The notes under the pieces were generated by a model. The model was not told the origin of the DNA. It saw nothing but the letters and a program-made list of their open reading frames with translations, and searched no databases. This document shows positions 24,901 through 30,269 of a DNA stretch of 64,000 nt, one piece after another. Location: the NCBI GenBank assembly GCA_022606425.2, contig JAHDVF020000937.1, positions 806,001-870,000 of the forward strand, read 5' to 3'. Source of the stretch: Lepidostoma basale. Lineage: Eukaryota > Arthropoda > Insecta > Trichoptera > Lepidostomatidae. Each line of letters opens with the position of its first letter. The stretch's first letter is position 1. A program made the position numbers and the translations under genes.

Positions 24901-25446
24901 ATATATAATGTCTTAACATATTTTTTACAATAAGTTGGTCATGTCAAGGAAAAACAATATAAAAACAGTAAAGTTCTTTCATTATAAGAACACTGAGGTC
25001 CGAAATACCAAACAATGTTTTTCAATAGATTTATTTGGTTATGACATCACACACTTTTGTCGAAATAGCGTCGCTAAAACTGAAATTGTGAATTGTGCAC
25101 AGAGACAGACTATCCCTGGAAGTACAGGTAGTTGATTAGCTTCATTCCTTTGCCGACCACCGTTCAGAACGCACGTGAACGTTTGTGTGCTACTCGCATA
25201 TTTTATAAACCCTTATCACTTGTATCAGTTAGAAAATTATTACATAAAGAGGACTTAGCATTTCTTCTAAATCGAATCGCTCACAATCATTATATCATAA
25301 ATATTAATATATTTGTTTTGTGTTTCTAGGAGCAGTTGGCCTTATTCATTGCTGGAAATTCAGAATCAGAGAAAATCCGAACACCTCGTTGCCATCGAAA
25401 TAATTACATGTTCAATCCCAACGCAGTCATTAATGGCGTGAATTAA
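5097..25446 (+). CDS. Lsd-1: Perilipin-1 / lipid storage droplet surface-binding protein 1, complete gene model (9 coding exons)
   Basis: Coding exons 5097-5193, 7520-7650, 12448-12633, 13509-13701, 18971-19152, 20713-20903, 23250-23316, 24733-24843 and 25330-25446. All junctions are GT-AG and the phases fit (1,0,0,1,0,2,0,0), giving 424 aa. The protein coats lipid droplets and controls lipase access in fat body. Family-defining stretches: RLSAIPIIETGLDISEKIY (PAT domain start, about residues 54-72), LDIVEQRVPSVYLPPEL, RADSVKQLGS, SRKLGRRISRRTLLEARALK, and ARPATLEQLIVLLTRESARR, nearly identical to Drosophila Lsd-1. The C-terminus ends INGVN, close to the fly INGVY. Introns reach about 5 kb and are full of transposons. 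The start is the ATG of MAEACVQ; upstream in-frame sequence lacks an ATG. No canonical AATAAA is close; one lies at 25896-25901. Confidence 0.95.
5314..5914. mobile_element. MITE with GGTCCCAAAT-type terminal inverted repeats
   Basis: Left end ggtacttatttggcaaaagg followed by tcccaaat; the right end, inverted, reads gtactttttggtaaaaggtc followed by ccaaat. The same ends delimit the shorter element at 62762-63125. No ORF. A CAGCTG-type hairpin element is inserted inside (5405-5628). Superfamily unknown. Confidence 0.65.
5405..5628. repeat. hairpin element, CAGCTG type, nested in MITE
   Basis: Arms attattcactgtaaaattaa (left) and its complement near 5628 pair over about 90 bp. Both inner ends carry GTCGCGACAGCTGTTTCGG or its complement, i.e. 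stem-GAAA-CAGCTG-TC read towards each arm's outside. Confidence 0.75.
5930..6200 (-). mobile_element. two RTE-like 3' ends in tandem
   Basis: Plus strand taaccatcacgccgtctccc at 5938 and accatcacgccgtttccccg at 6084 are two inverted copies of the family end (on the minus strand: ggagacggcgtgatggttag). Each is followed by the tacattcatacgtgtcatgc-like block. Both are short and non-coding. Confidence 0.65.
6200..7190. other. Lsd-1 intron 1, no recognisable feature
   Basis: AT-rich intronic sequence. A patch at 6950-7095 has repeated cgtaattcccact / gtgggaatacg words and may be old transposon sequence, but no ends can be defined. Nothing else supported. Confidence 0.4.
7196..7265 (-). mobile_element. 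RTE-like 3' end remnant
   Basis: Inverted family terminus (taactatctaaccatctcac) with about 70 bp of degraded tail sequence. Confidence 0.45.
7330..7432 (+). repeat. right half of an A-family hairpin element
   Basis: Matches the right arm of the complete copy at 13080-13300: TTGATAATGCC, tagac, AGGCGAAACATGG, then attcacataaaatataat and the cagacgttttcatt end. The left arm is missing. atgtga before the core can pair with tcacat after it. Confidence 0.6.
7520..7650 (+). CDS. Lsd-1: Lsd-1 coding exon 2 (start of PAT domain)
   Basis: Acceptor ttttttcag, donor gtgagtatt. Encodes FPRLQSVARLSAIPIIETGL and following DISEKIYTKLR, the first conserved perilipin block. Confidence 0.93.
8100..8145 (-). 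ncRNA. hammerhead-like motif
   Basis: Minus strand reads CTGAGGA (fits CUGANGA), stem II TGGAG-cagatcac-CTCC, GAAA, palindrome CATG, TT. All core residues fit. The stem I strands next to the core pair poorly, so activity is doubtful. Confidence 0.45.
8420..8560 (-). repeat. partial CCGG-type hairpin element
   Basis: The minus strand of 8430-8460 reads CTGTGAGCCTAGC GAAA CCGG TT. It lies beside gtggacttctatcaagatat, the 3' end also seen in the copies at 4440 and 18730. Only one arm remains. Confidence 0.4.
8690..9228 (-). mobile_element. RTE-like reverse transcriptase C-terminal fragment
   Basis: Minus-strand frames give QVNKAAVISRCLKNSI, KIGSKVKIYKTCVLPIMIYG and IECRADT, i.e. the RT thumb block K..IY...V.P...YG.E.W of non-LTR elements. 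The following 300 bp down to 8690 are the degraded pol tail. Same family as 22725-23095 and 62050-62420. Confidence 0.75.
9230..9790. other. Lsd-1 intron 2, nothing recognised
   Basis: AT-rich intronic sequence with no ORF, repeat arm or transposon end that I can recognise. Confidence 0.4.
9795..10020 (-). mobile_element. RTE-like pol tail fragment
   Basis: Inverted sequence matching 62080-62250 (gatctgtgtcatagaaatcat, then agtatcttcttctggatcta). Corresponds to the WSR..RYWRDHV.RM tail of that family. Interrupted at its 5' side by the SINE at 10022-10252. Confidence 0.6.
10022..10252 (-). mobile_element. tRNA-derived SINE
   Basis: On the minus strand the head has a pol III A-box-like tggctaagtggtaagtg and a perfect B box ggttcgattcc, then the body gtcacgtgaat / cacatgtcacgagaatcaat and an AAT-repeat tail. 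Flanked by 28-bp direct repeats (ccagtatcttcttctggatc continuing to tactccac) at 9988 and 10257. Other copies: 12712, 13030, 30270, 54175, 57385, 61880. Confidence 0.75.
10255..10565 (-). mobile_element. RTE-like 3' end with GAA-rich tail
   Basis: Minus strand encodes RNTRIREICEVEDIIRWSRQ and RKRDWYGHVKRMDTTRLP, then RGRPPKKWKDGWES. This is the conserved C-terminal tail of this family, ending in a degenerate GAA/AAG repeat. The same peptide is at 21430-21790 and 56410-56640. Confidence 0.75.
10640..10815 (+). mobile_element. degenerate RTE-like 3' end
   Basis: Contains acatgacacgatgtatgaat and, after about 100 bp, ggtgaaatggtgtgatggta, in the order seen in intact family ends. Confidence 0.45.
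11023..11527 (-). mobile_element. Tc1/mariner-type element, internally deleted
   Basis: Terminal inverted repeats of about 60 bp: left cagggtgcggcagcattact, right (inverted) agggtgcggcagcataattt, both continuing to caaaact.a.taaaaccca. Inside, the minus strand encodes the transposase C-terminus LEWPARSPDLFPCDLFLWGF, with the SPDL.P.D.FLWG catalytic block. About two thirds of the gene is missing between the 5' repeat and this block. Confidence 0.75.
11528..11602 (-). pseudogene. transposase N-terminal fragment outside the inverted repeat
   Basis: Minus strand reads MRWNSEERVFAVEAYFSNGC, the usual N-terminus of this transposase type, but it lies outside the right inverted repeat of the neighbouring element. 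It runs straight into that repeat. Probably a second copy that was interrupted or recombined. Confidence 0.6.
11706..11790 (+). other. tRNA-like sequence (possible SINE head)
   Basis: tggctgagcggatagc fits the pol III A box and ggttcaaatcc is one base off the B box, about 50 bp apart. The acceptor stem and anticodon arm are not convincing, so this is more likely a tRNA-derived SINE head than a tRNA gene. Confidence 0.35.
11868..12242. repeat. long inverted repeat
   Basis: Arms 11868-11945 and 12165-12242 pair over about 75 bp (tatgatcagttttgacagat and its complement) around a 220-bp spacer. A hammerhead-like unit (CTGAAGAAGGAC...GTCCGAAA) follows at 12295-12330. No coding content. Confidence 0.65.
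12448..12633 (+). CDS. Lsd-1: Lsd-1 coding exon 3 (PAT domain)
   Basis: Acceptor ttttccag, donor gtatgtgtg; 62 codons, phase 0 on both sides. Contains WYLTKAELSLQASV and LDIVEQRVPSVYLPPEL, matching the fly WYFETAE...LDILEQRIPLVYLPPEM. Confidence 0.95.
12712..12885 (+). mobile_element. tRNA-derived SINE
   Basis: Head tggcaaagtggtaggagctc (A box), ggttcgattcccagcg (perfect B box), body tctttggtctggtgtagaat and tcatgagaatcaatataat. Starts 78 bp after Lsd-1 exon 3. Confidence 0.7.
12938..12975. repeat. ATT microsatellite
   Basis: Run of ATT trinucleotides, probably a decayed retroposon tail. Confidence 0.7.
13030..13460 (-). mobile_element. tRNA-derived SINE split by a hairpin element
   Basis: The SINE 3' part (attgattctcgtaacatgtg) is at 13050-13079 and the rest (tatcgccattttattgtcac ... 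tcgccgggaatgg) continues at 13313-13460. The 221-bp hairpin at 13080-13300 lies between them. Confidence 0.7.
13080..13300. mobile_element. complete A-family hairpin element with 12-bp target duplication
   Basis: Flanked by perfect 12-bp direct repeats ATGTGGTAGGTA (13068-13079 and 13301-13312) inside a SINE. The arms are complementary (aattaatacgaatgaaaacg / cgttttcattcgtattaatt). Apex of right arm: TTGATGA, GCCTT-gga-AGGGC, GAAA, CATG, GC. Left arm, read on minus: GGGC GAAA CATG TC. Relatives: 7330, 20040, 34425, 43262, 46215, 54053. Confidence 0.8.
13509..13701 (+). CDS. Lsd-1: Lsd-1 coding exon 4
   Basis: Acceptor ctccaaacag, donor gtaagtatt, phase 1 exit. Encodes MYSSAQDYVRSVVKPVMRRA and DSVKQLGSVLD, aligned with the fly VRPVLKRADSVKQIGNAVLE, then an amphipathic stretch ending FLPDLRDEQE. 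Confidence 0.95.
13765..13860 (-). repeat. single arm of CAGCTG-type hairpin element
   Basis: Minus strand reads CTGATGA, tgtaaacattggttgat, GAAA, CAGCTG, TC: the same order as the 1336-1556 element. The other arm is absent. Just downstream of Lsd-1 exon 4. Confidence 0.5.
13930..14250 (-). mobile_element. RTE-like pol tail fragment
   Basis: Minus strand encodes VRKVSYLGLVLRGEKYHLLR and MILMGKVERRQGVGRRQLSW, a typical non-LTR pol C-terminal tail (YLGHVLR...LIL.GKVEG.R..GR...SWL). Confidence 0.7.
14795..15163. mobile_element. pogo/Tigger-like MITE
   Basis: Left end agaagttcgcttatccggac and inverted right end agaacgtcgtttatccggac are matching terminal repeats; both sides also carry internal ccggataatt/aattatccgg words. 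370 bp, no ORF. CAGTAGAAC..-type ends and 'TTATCCGGA' are characteristic of pogo/Tigger-derived MITEs. Confidence 0.7.
15270..15420 (-). mobile_element. short SINE-like repeat with RTE tail
   Basis: On the minus strand: gatgaggttcgcaacccatc, acaccgcgtctcccgcgggg, tggagtgccgcatcggttaa, then the RTE terminus gggagacggcgtgatggtta and GTTA repeats. The complete copy with target duplications is at 60157-60330; another is at 27965-28105. Confidence 0.75.
15590..15990 (-). mobile_element. non-LTR retrotransposon 3' end
   Basis: Plus strand begins with a TTTATTTA tail and then ataggtaatacacaaattag and gcgactcatttggacacaaa. The inverted half-copy at 16415-16620 and the copy at 51180-51480 share these words. 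Downstream (15840-15990) is the relic of the LPLVMPVGRAI-type peptide. Same Jockey/CR1-like family as 17.4 kb or a close relative. Confidence 0.6.
16160..16385 (-). mobile_element. RTE-like pol tail fragment
   Basis: Inverted copy of the block gatctgtttatgcaggatat ... tctccatctctttggtgg that also occurs at 40190-40320. Non-coding remnant. Confidence 0.55.
16415..16620 (+). mobile_element. non-LTR retrotransposon 3' end
   Basis: Reverse complement of the 15590-15840 unit (tttttgtgtccaaatgagtc), ending in an AAATAAATAAATA tail at 16600-16620. Together they make an inverted pair around 16.0-16.4 kb. Confidence 0.6.
16770..16890 (+). mobile_element. RTE-like 3' end
   Basis: cgtgtatgactcgttgtatt, then gaagctagagaggtgcgtca and gataaacggcatgatggttt: the RTE terminus in the sequence variant seen at 39870-39980. 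Confidence 0.6.
17377..18425 (+). mobile_element. Jockey/CR1-like non-LTR retrotransposon, 5'-truncated, pseudogenised
   Basis: Encodes the RT palm region: FSRFILFDDDLKLFLEI (a relic of F.DDLKL, the second catalytic motif), then DWSHINKMQFNVSKCVMLSF and LGIIYEIRLTFRAHIERI. A stop falls at 17853 and frames shift. The tail encodes NGHLITHFFKLIRGDFENST and PLATPMGRAISLLNAVSLEI, ending at 18305. A TGATTTGATTTGATTTG tail closes the element at 18425. AAATC repeats at 17377-17405 mark its 5' side. Confidence 0.8.
18430..18860 (-). mobile_element. Jockey/CR1-like fragment split by a CCGG-type hairpin
   Basis: 18440-18505 is the inverted 3' end of the 17.4-kb family (gagagatggttcgactgtaa). 18783-18860 continues with the inverted coding relic (cgtctgaacgtactttcgat). 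The hairpin at 18508-18780 sits between. Confidence 0.6.
18508..18780. repeat. hairpin element, CCGG type
   Basis: Arms tagttaaaatccagtagtgt / ttaatgggttttaactaa pair. Left arm read on minus: CAGAAGATGGCAGC-ga-GCTGCC, GAAA, CCGT, TC. Ends in gtgaacttctaccataaaat as in the 4262-4475 copy. Confidence 0.65.
18971..19152 (+). CDS. Lsd-1: Lsd-1 coding exon 5
   Basis: Acceptor aaattatag, donor gtaaaattc. Two bases complete the split codon from exon 4, giving LEFVKTDSTGGK. The Arg/Lys-rich block SRKLGRRISRRTLLEARALK and EAIHVLVYVAEL follows, as in fly Lsd-1. GC-rich compared with the surrounding intron. Confidence 0.94.
19245..19870 (-). mobile_element. RTE-like reverse transcriptase, intact C-terminal 204 codons
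   Basis: Open minus-strand frame with no stops: DFTYLGSSITKENEDHKEIE, then YKTIIRTVVTYGCEAWTMTA, RVLRRILGPV and RLRWAGHVQRM, then RPIGRPRLRWEDEVGRDGTR, ending LEAKARYGL and stop. This is the RT thumb plus the C-terminal tail of an RTE-like element, cut at its 5' end near 19870. The lack of stops makes it one of the youngest copies here. It lies in Lsd-1 intron 5. Confidence 0.8.
20040..20545. mobile_element. A-family hairpin element interrupted by a hAT-like element
   Basis: Left arm 20040-20185 (ttaacacgaatgaaaacgac ... tgggaattacatgttttgcc) and right arm 20476-20545 (agtaattcccataaaatata ... cgttttcattcgtattaatt) belong to one element. The insertion 20189-20471 splits the apex. Confidence 0.7.
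20189..20471. mobile_element. short hAT-like element nested in hairpin
   Basis: Left end cataggtttcca and inverted right end ctaggttctcaa; flanked by gccttagg / gccttaga (8 bp, one mismatch). Interior rich in gccccct / agggggc words. No ORF. Confidence 0.55.
20713..20903 (+). CDS. Lsd-1: Lsd-1 coding exon 6
   Basis: Acceptor ccctgttcag, donor gtaagtttc, phase 2 exit. Encodes TDPKQAYAQACELWAELSKD and EPGNQARPATLEQLIVLLTR, the most conserved Lsd-1 block. Confidence 0.96.
21430..21866 (-). mobile_element. RTE-like element, 3' half (split by L2)
   Basis: Minus strand encodes LRTSEMKTLSTITGKTLRDR, VRNTRIREICEVEDIIRWSR and DWYGHVQRMDTTRLP, ending in an AAGAAGAAG tail at 21460-21480. It is the continuation of the fragment at 22725-23095. 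Confidence 0.8.
21867..22724 (-). mobile_element. CR1/L2-like element inserted in RTE
   Basis: Minus-strand ORF 21979-22290: MAPSYISELCITDSLNSRKS, RAFAVAGPSAWNNLPSHLRC and FRSKLKTHLF, the diagnostic CR1/L2 C-terminal block. The upstream 400 bp are the degraded RT thumb. Ends in a TAA/ATT repeat at 21867-21888. The RTE sequence resumes on both sides. Confidence 0.8.
22725..23095 (-). mobile_element. RTE-like element, 5' part (split by L2)
   Basis: Minus strand: SIGKTKCMTFSKTPKTCNLV, then RTSKYLGIHLVGGADLREEI and QVNKAAAISGALKSTIW: RT motifs after the palm (KT, YLG, VNKA). 5'-truncated at about 23095. Confidence 0.8.
23250..23316 (+). CDS. Lsd-1: Lsd-1 coding exon 7 (67 bp)
   Basis: Small exon. 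Acceptor attttcaag, donor gtaatcaaa. With the AA carried over from exon 6 it reads KGAIRSIRSTSQQFLAVAGT then LIQ. Phase is consistent on both sides. Confidence 0.85.
23807..24030. repeat. B-family hairpin element
   Basis: Arms gaattgttatgaattaaaag / attaattaaaattcgtcatt pair loosely, and the inner tttatttttctcggcgtgtt / aaacatgtcgagaaaaataa pair closely. Ends cattatggaactacatagtg and ttaacgccttaagtttatc, shared with 33171-33422. Confidence 0.7.
23893..23942 (+). ncRNA. hammerhead-like motif (B family)
   Basis: TTTCTC then CCGATGA (CUGANGA with U4 to C), stem II GAAGG/CCTTT, GAAA, palindrome CATG, TC, then GAGAAA. TTTCTC before the core pairs perfectly with GAGAAA after the expected cleavage site: a 6-bp stem I. 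Structural fit is strong despite one core change. Confidence 0.55.
24035..24725. other. Lsd-1 intron 7, nothing recognised
   Basis: Very AT-rich intron sequence without identifiable ORF or repeat ends. Confidence 0.4.
24733..24843 (+). CDS. Lsd-1: Lsd-1 coding exon 8
   Basis: Acceptor attgcag, donor gtaatatac; 37 codons. Encodes KVPYEDIKKNVTIKTNELRS followed by a Gln/Leu-rich helix (LLLQELQQHSKKIL). Confidence 0.88.
25330..25446 (+). CDS. Lsd-1: Lsd-1 coding exon 9, stop codon
   Basis: Acceptor gtgtttctag. Encodes EQLALFIAGNSESEKIRTPR and ends in NPNAVINGVN and TAA. The terminal INGV motif matches fly Lsd-1. Confidence 0.92.
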   Translation, partial: EQLALFIAGNSESEKIRTPRCHRNNYMFNPNAVINGVN

Positions 25447-25984
25447 GATTTGATTGAATCGTGTATTCAATAGATATATACATTAATTTTATCAAGTTAA
25501 TCGGCTCTAGATTCTTACATGTAATTAAACCATAATTGTAAAATCACAAACATAGCCCCAAATTCTTTTTCAACTTCTCCAAATTTATTACAAAAGATTT
25601 AAAAATCGCGGAATTGCATATTTCAATGTATATGTTTTCAATCCACTATACGTTTATAAATGAAATATCCAGTAATGCTTCATTTAAATTATATAAAAAA
25701 AGCATTTATTGAACATAGAGTAAGATTACAATACTTTTGAATTAACTGTGAATATTTTTATATGTTGTAAATTTTAAGGGTAAGAAGTTGCTAATGAAGA
25801 ACAATTCATCGACGAGCAAAATTTTATAAAAAATATTTTATTATTAATATGTTCATAATATAAATGGAAAATTTTGATATATTTTTGTGTTAAATAATAA
25901 AGGATATATACCACAAAACTATTTTGTATTTTTCGTGTACCATATGTATGTATGTTTATGATAAAATAAATAAGAATAATGAAA

Positions 25985-26225
25985 TGCGGGGGCCATATGC
26001 TAATGCCGATTATCGAATGTTCTTTGCGAGGAAAACATGGCATGACCAAATTAATCAATTACTAAAAGGCGGCCACATTCGAAGTCGGAATAATCGACGT
26101 ACGTGCATGGTACGATGTATGAATGTAGAGGAAGCCTGAGAGGTATGCCAGGACAGGGCATTGTGGCGATCCATCCTCTCTGCCTACCACTCCGGGGAAA
26201 TGGCGTGATGGTTAGTTCTTTGCAT
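25985..26225 (+). mobile_element. RTE-like 3' end
   Basis: Reads [20 protein letters not shown] and NNRRTCMVRCMNVEEA, then ggggaaatggcgtgatggtt. This is the last segment of the family, identical in layout to 48490-48690. In the Lsd-1 to Pfdn5 intergenic region. Confidence 0.7.
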
Positions 26226-26289
26226 ACAATGAAAATAAAAATAATGAAATTCATAAAATAAATTCCGAATACGCAGGTGCTTGTTCTGG

Positions 26290-26625
26290 GCAAATGGGTA
26301 TCGACACCAAGGTCAGAATTATTTAGACATGCGTGCGACCTGTCATGACGTATGCTGTAGAGACGCGGGCCGTTGGCAAGGTCCTAAGATCCATTACTGG
26401 AAAAACTCTCCGACATAAGAAAAACTTACTAAATATATGATATCGTTCGGTGGAGTAGATCCAGAAGAAGATACTGTAGGAACCATGTAGCCAGAATGGA
26501 TAGCGACAAACTCGCATATACTGCCACTTACGAAATCCCCTCCGGATGTCGCCCACCTAGAACACCGCCCAAGAGATGGAGGGACAGCTGGTCCTCATCA
26601 TCCCAGGAGGCATGATTTCTGTACC
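26290..26625 (+). mobile_element. RTE-like pol tail fragment
   Basis: Plus-strand relic of the 62.1-62.4 kb family (gtagagacgcgggccgttgg, ttactggaaaaactctccga, agtagatccagaagaagata). Frames are broken. Confidence 0.6.
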
Positions 26626-26639
26626 CCAAGAAGGTAAAA

Positions 26640-26800
26640 TCAATATTTAGTTTTATTCCGTTTGTTATTCTAGTGTTGACCAGTTTTGGCAACTTGATGC
26701 CATCTTCTGGAGATCGGGTCTAGAAGTGAAATAAAACTAAATAATTATTTTAAAGATTTTTTTCTTAATATCAATTACAATGTAATACATTACGTTTACG
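26640..26800. repeat. partial CCGG-type hairpin element
   Basis: Minus strand at 26672-26715 reads CAGAAGATGGCA-tcaa-GTTGCC, AAAA (for GAAA), CTGG, TC. It is flanked by ttttattccg / aaataaaact arms. Degenerate copy of the 4262-4475 family. Confidence 0.5.
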
Positions 26801-27172
26801 GAGGCATTATGCAATATGAATTTCTTAAAAATGTACCTAGTAATTTTATAAAAAAAAAAATTAAATGGAAATATATTACAAACAAAATTGTTACATCAAT
26901 AACAGTATGTATTAACCCCAATAAAACAAAAAGGGAGTACGTGTAAATACAACAGTGTGAAGTGTGAAGCATTTTAAGACAGTGAGGTAATATGAGGATA
27001 TTGTAACCATAAAAGTGCTGTCATCGGGGTTCCGTCGGAACGTGCTTTAATTTTAGGAATTCAATTAATATTTCACAGAAAGTTCCACATATTATTCTTT
27101 ATATAACAAAAACAGTTGCAGTAAATAGCTGGCGTACTTGAAATATCATTTTATAATCGAATATAATTCATA

Positions 27173-27274
27173 ATGGATACCATTTCCTCAACCCCGGTCC
27201 AAGGCATGCAGCAAATAGATCTCACCAAACTTAACTTACAGCAATTAACTCAACTGAAACAACAAGTTGATCAA
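27173..27274 (+). CDS. Pfdn5: Pfdn5 coding exon 1
   Basis: ATG (MDTISSTPVQGMQQIDLTK) to donor gtcagttat; 34 codons. Start chosen as the first ATG of the frame before the conserved helix. Confidence 0.93.
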
Positions 27275-28753
27275 GTCAGTTATACTAAATTTTTATTTAT
27301 CAAACACGATATTTAACATGGGTGTCGATTTTTCGCTATAATAATATTTTGTTTCAGGAACTCAATTTGTACCAAGACTCCTTGCAAACTTTGAAAATAG
27401 CGCAATCGAAGTTCCTTGAATCGGGGGAAAGCGTTGAAAAGATTACACCAGACACAAAAGGAAAGACAATACTAGTTCCTTTGACAGGTTCTATTTATGT
27501 TCCAGGAACAATAACTGATACGGAAAATGTTATTATCGATATTGGTACCGGTTATTATGCTGAGAAGGTGCGTTGTGAATATCATAATATCTTGTATGTT
27601 TCATGCCCTGATGAATTAATTAGATATTGATGGTACAAGTAACTCCCAATGAAGTTACTATTCTGTTATTTTGGTTTCTGGGTTTCTGAAGAACAGTCTT
27701 CAAATCTAACACTCACAACTACCTTTCATACAACTCTATTAAAATATTTACTAAATAACGATATAATTTTAAATGACATTATTTATTATTATTATTTTGA
27801 TATTCTGTGCCCAGGAATCAAATTGTAAATCAATGTATTTTAAACAGGCAATATATCCCCACAGAAAGATTGATTTATAATAATCCAGTAAAATATTTAT
27901 CTAACTAACCTTACACCGTTTCTCCGGAAGAACGCCACACTGTTCTATTCTGACATACTTTTCTAACTAACTAACCATCACGTTGTCTCCCCGAAAGGGT
28001 AGGCAGAAAGAATTGACTCTCACACTTTAACCGATGCGGCACTCCATCCTTCTCTTTTCGCCCTGCAGGAGACGCGTTGTGATGGGTTGCGAACCTCTGC
28101 TTCTTCAATATTCAAACATTGTGTCATGGCTGCACATGGATTTCTATGACTCCTTGCTTGGTCATTAAAATTTGGAGCGATTGATCATGCCACATTTTTC
28201 TTAGTTTACCTCTTCTCCGTGATCTTAACATATACTTCTTACATTTATTCTTTCCATTTGTCCAAACCATCTAAATAAACTTTTAATTATTTTGTTCATA
28301 AAGCTTTCGTTTACACTCAATTTATTTCTTATATTTGCATTTGGCATTCTATTATATAAAGATTATCCACATAACTAATCTGAAATAATTATCATTCAAC
28401 AATACCATGTTACATACTAACTTGTACTCGGATTCTCTACTTCCTTGACATTTTAGTTTCTTAATTTGGCTTCTTTTACACACAATTCTGTTAATATTTA
28501 AAATAATTTTTAAGTTCACCCATTTTCATTAAACAAAATGTGCTGAATTATAAAGTTTTTATTTTACCAATTTCAGGGAATAGCCAGTGCCAAGGACTAT
28601 TTCAAAAGAAAAGTGGAATTCCTCACACAACAAATGGAGAAGATACAGGCTTTGGGAATTGAGAGATCCAAGATTCGCGATGCCATCTGCGATGTTTTGG
28701 AGCGGAAACTGCAGAGTCAAATGGCTGCACAAAAGTCACCAGCGGCCTCCTAA
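27173..28753 (+). CDS. Pfdn5: Prefoldin subunit 5, complete gene model (3 exons)
   Basis: Exons 27173-27274, 27358-27567 and 28577-28753 join in phase 0 to give 162 aa. Prefoldin is a hexameric cytosolic chaperone that hands nascent actin and tubulin to the CCT chaperonin; subunit 5 is an alpha-type subunit. The N-terminal helix IDLTKLNLQQLTQLKQQVDQ and C-terminal helix (KDYFKRKVEFLTQQMEKIQA) form the coiled coil. The middle, VPLTGSIYVPGTITDTENVI and DIGTGYYAEK, is the alpha-class beta-hairpin region with the family-typical LTGS.YVPG and D.GTGYY.EK. Slightly longer than the human protein (154 aa). A possible polyA signal ATTAAA is at 29095-29100. Confidence 0.97.
27358..27567 (+). CDS. Pfdn5: Pfdn5 coding exon 2
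   Basis: Acceptor ttgtttcag, donor gtgcgttgt; 70 codons, starts ELNLYQDSLQTLKIAQSKFL and ends GTGYYAEK. Confidence 0.96.
27895..28400 (-). mobile_element. RTE-like 3' ends and SINE-like repeat in Pfdn5 intron 2
   Basis: 27895-27960 and 27961-28105 are inverted family ends (ctaaccatcacgttgtctcc). The second is the short SINE-like repeat (tgatgggttgcgaacctctg). 28110-28400 is the inverted degraded pol tail (gatcatgccacatttttctt; tttgtccaaaccatctaaat). Confidence 0.65.
28577..28753 (+). CDS. Pfdn5: Pfdn5 coding exon 3, stop codon
   Basis: Acceptor aatttcag; GIASAKDYFKRKVEFLTQQM through KSPAAS and TAA. The intron before it holds RTE-like sequence. Confidence 0.95.
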   Translation, partial: GIASAKDYFKRKVEFLTQQMEKIQALGIERSKIRDAICDVLERKLQSQMAAQKSPAAS

Positions 28754-29156
28754 TTTATTTAATTGCAATTTCGTATTCACCCCCACTCTAGTTTATACTT
28801 ATTTTTAACCTTTGATAATCATCCAGTGAATTTAGGTATAAACCTATGTTCAGTGAAGCTATGATGTCTGACCACGATGTTAATATCAGAAGTATATTTT
28901 TCATTTCTAAAGACTTCATTATTTTAACAAAAAGCAACAACTATTTTTAAAGAATATATTATATTCAAATTTATAATGTTATTGTAAGGCTAATCACCGA
29001 AATTAACCATTCTCATTTTGTTTTCTAATATTTTACTTACATTTTCTCATTTCCTTTATATGTGCTTAACTGTTAATTTAAACACCGCTGAAATATTAAA
29101 ATTATTTAAAACTATTTTGTTTTATTTCTTGTCAAAAGTAGTAAAGGCCAAATCAA
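28754..29156. other. Pfdn5 3' flank / convergent intergenic
   Basis: AT-rich 3' UTR-like sequence. ATTAAA at 29095-29100 could end Pfdn5, and tttatt at 29122-29127 is AATAAA for the minus-strand exon at 29157-29293. The two transcripts would converge within about 30 bp. Confidence 0.45.
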
Positions 29157-29293
29157 TTAAATAAAAATTTCTTCAGCCTGTTGCCTATGTCGTTCTCGGG
29201 CACCAGCACAGCAATCACTTTGTCCACATTTTATCTGGGTCACGAGTGACATATTACGCCCATTGCCACATGGATGTCGGTCATATAAATATT
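29157..29293 (-). CDS. candidate 3' terminal exon of an unidentified minus-strand gene
   Basis: A strong acceptor (ttcatttctttttcctgtttag on the minus strand, pyrimidine-rich) leads into an open frame of 44 codons plus TAA: YLYDRHPCGNGRNMSLVTQI, then KCGQSDCCAGARERHRQQAE and EIFI. It has five cysteines, including a CC pair, and a basic C-terminal helix. AATAAA lies about 30 nt after the stop. It needs one base from an upstream exon (codon NAA). I do not recognise the family. Upstream exons would lie at higher coordinates; none was found before Grx3, so it could be an alternative last exon of Grx3 or belong to a gene containing Grx3 in an intron. A chance ORF remains possible. Confidence 0.45.
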
Positions 29294-29299
29294 CTAAAC

Positions 29300-30265
29300 A
29301 GGAAAAAGAAATGAATAGTAGGTATTATTTTCTTGTTTTTCTCACGAGTGTCCCAGTATTTTTAAAAGCTACGGGTTAAGGTTTACTTCGTAAGCTCTAC
29401 TTGATGAGAACATGAACCACATTCAATTTTGATTTTTAACAGGTTCTATTCTATAAGCCCGTTAATGTGCTTTATTATATATTATTTATACGGTAGGCCG
29501 GCCATAGAAAATTTGAGCTTATACATGTTGTACTTTAAGATTCAATATCTAACTAAGTTTGCTAATTTTAAATAATTTGATATTTTAAATGCATAGTGAC
29601 ATCTTTTGGAATTACGGTGAAATATCAAGATGCAACCCAATCTCAGGAATTATAGACATTATATTAATTTTAAAAAGAGCTCCCTTGGCCAATCAAAAGA
29701 CTATTAATGTTTTTAGATTTTAGTTTTGATTTCATGTACTTTTAATATCAAACATTTGATTATTACATAATATATGATTATTTTACATAAAAATACATAT
29801 AACAAAATGAAGTTCAGGTATTTTCAATGATAGGTTGAATAACAACCCTGACATTTTGTGAGAATTTGAGTTTATTATTTATAATAGACAGCATAAATGA
29901 TGCACTTAGTATTTATTTGGTAAGTCTACTATGTACTTTTAACATATTTCTAAAAAAATATGTATTTATAAGGTTTTCATTTTTCATAGAAATTGCTGGC
30001 CCTTTGGGTTCCCGTCATATAGGCATTTTAAAGGTAAAATGCTTAGGCATGGCAATTTGGAGCATGAAGATGAATAAGTGTACTATTGCATTTTAATGTA
30101 TAGATTAAGTTCTCCCAGTATTTATGAATTACAAATGCCTCTATACACAATTTTTAAAAGATGTTTCCCCTCAAAGCAAGCACACGCATTTGAAGTGTTG
30201 AAAACTAACAAACAAAGAGTGATAATTATTCTTCCCTAGGCATAAAATATATGGCATAGACGACC
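29300..30265. other. intergenic, nothing recognised
   Basis: AT-rich sequence between the candidate exon and the SINE. The 76-codon open frame at 29866 has no recognisable protein features and looks like chance. Confidence 0.4.
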
Positions 30266-30269
30266 ATAG

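Noticed and set aside
29866..30096. 76-codon plus-strand frame between Pfdn5 and Grx3
   Set aside because: Hydrophobic AT-driven frame, no family resemblance, no good splice or start context.
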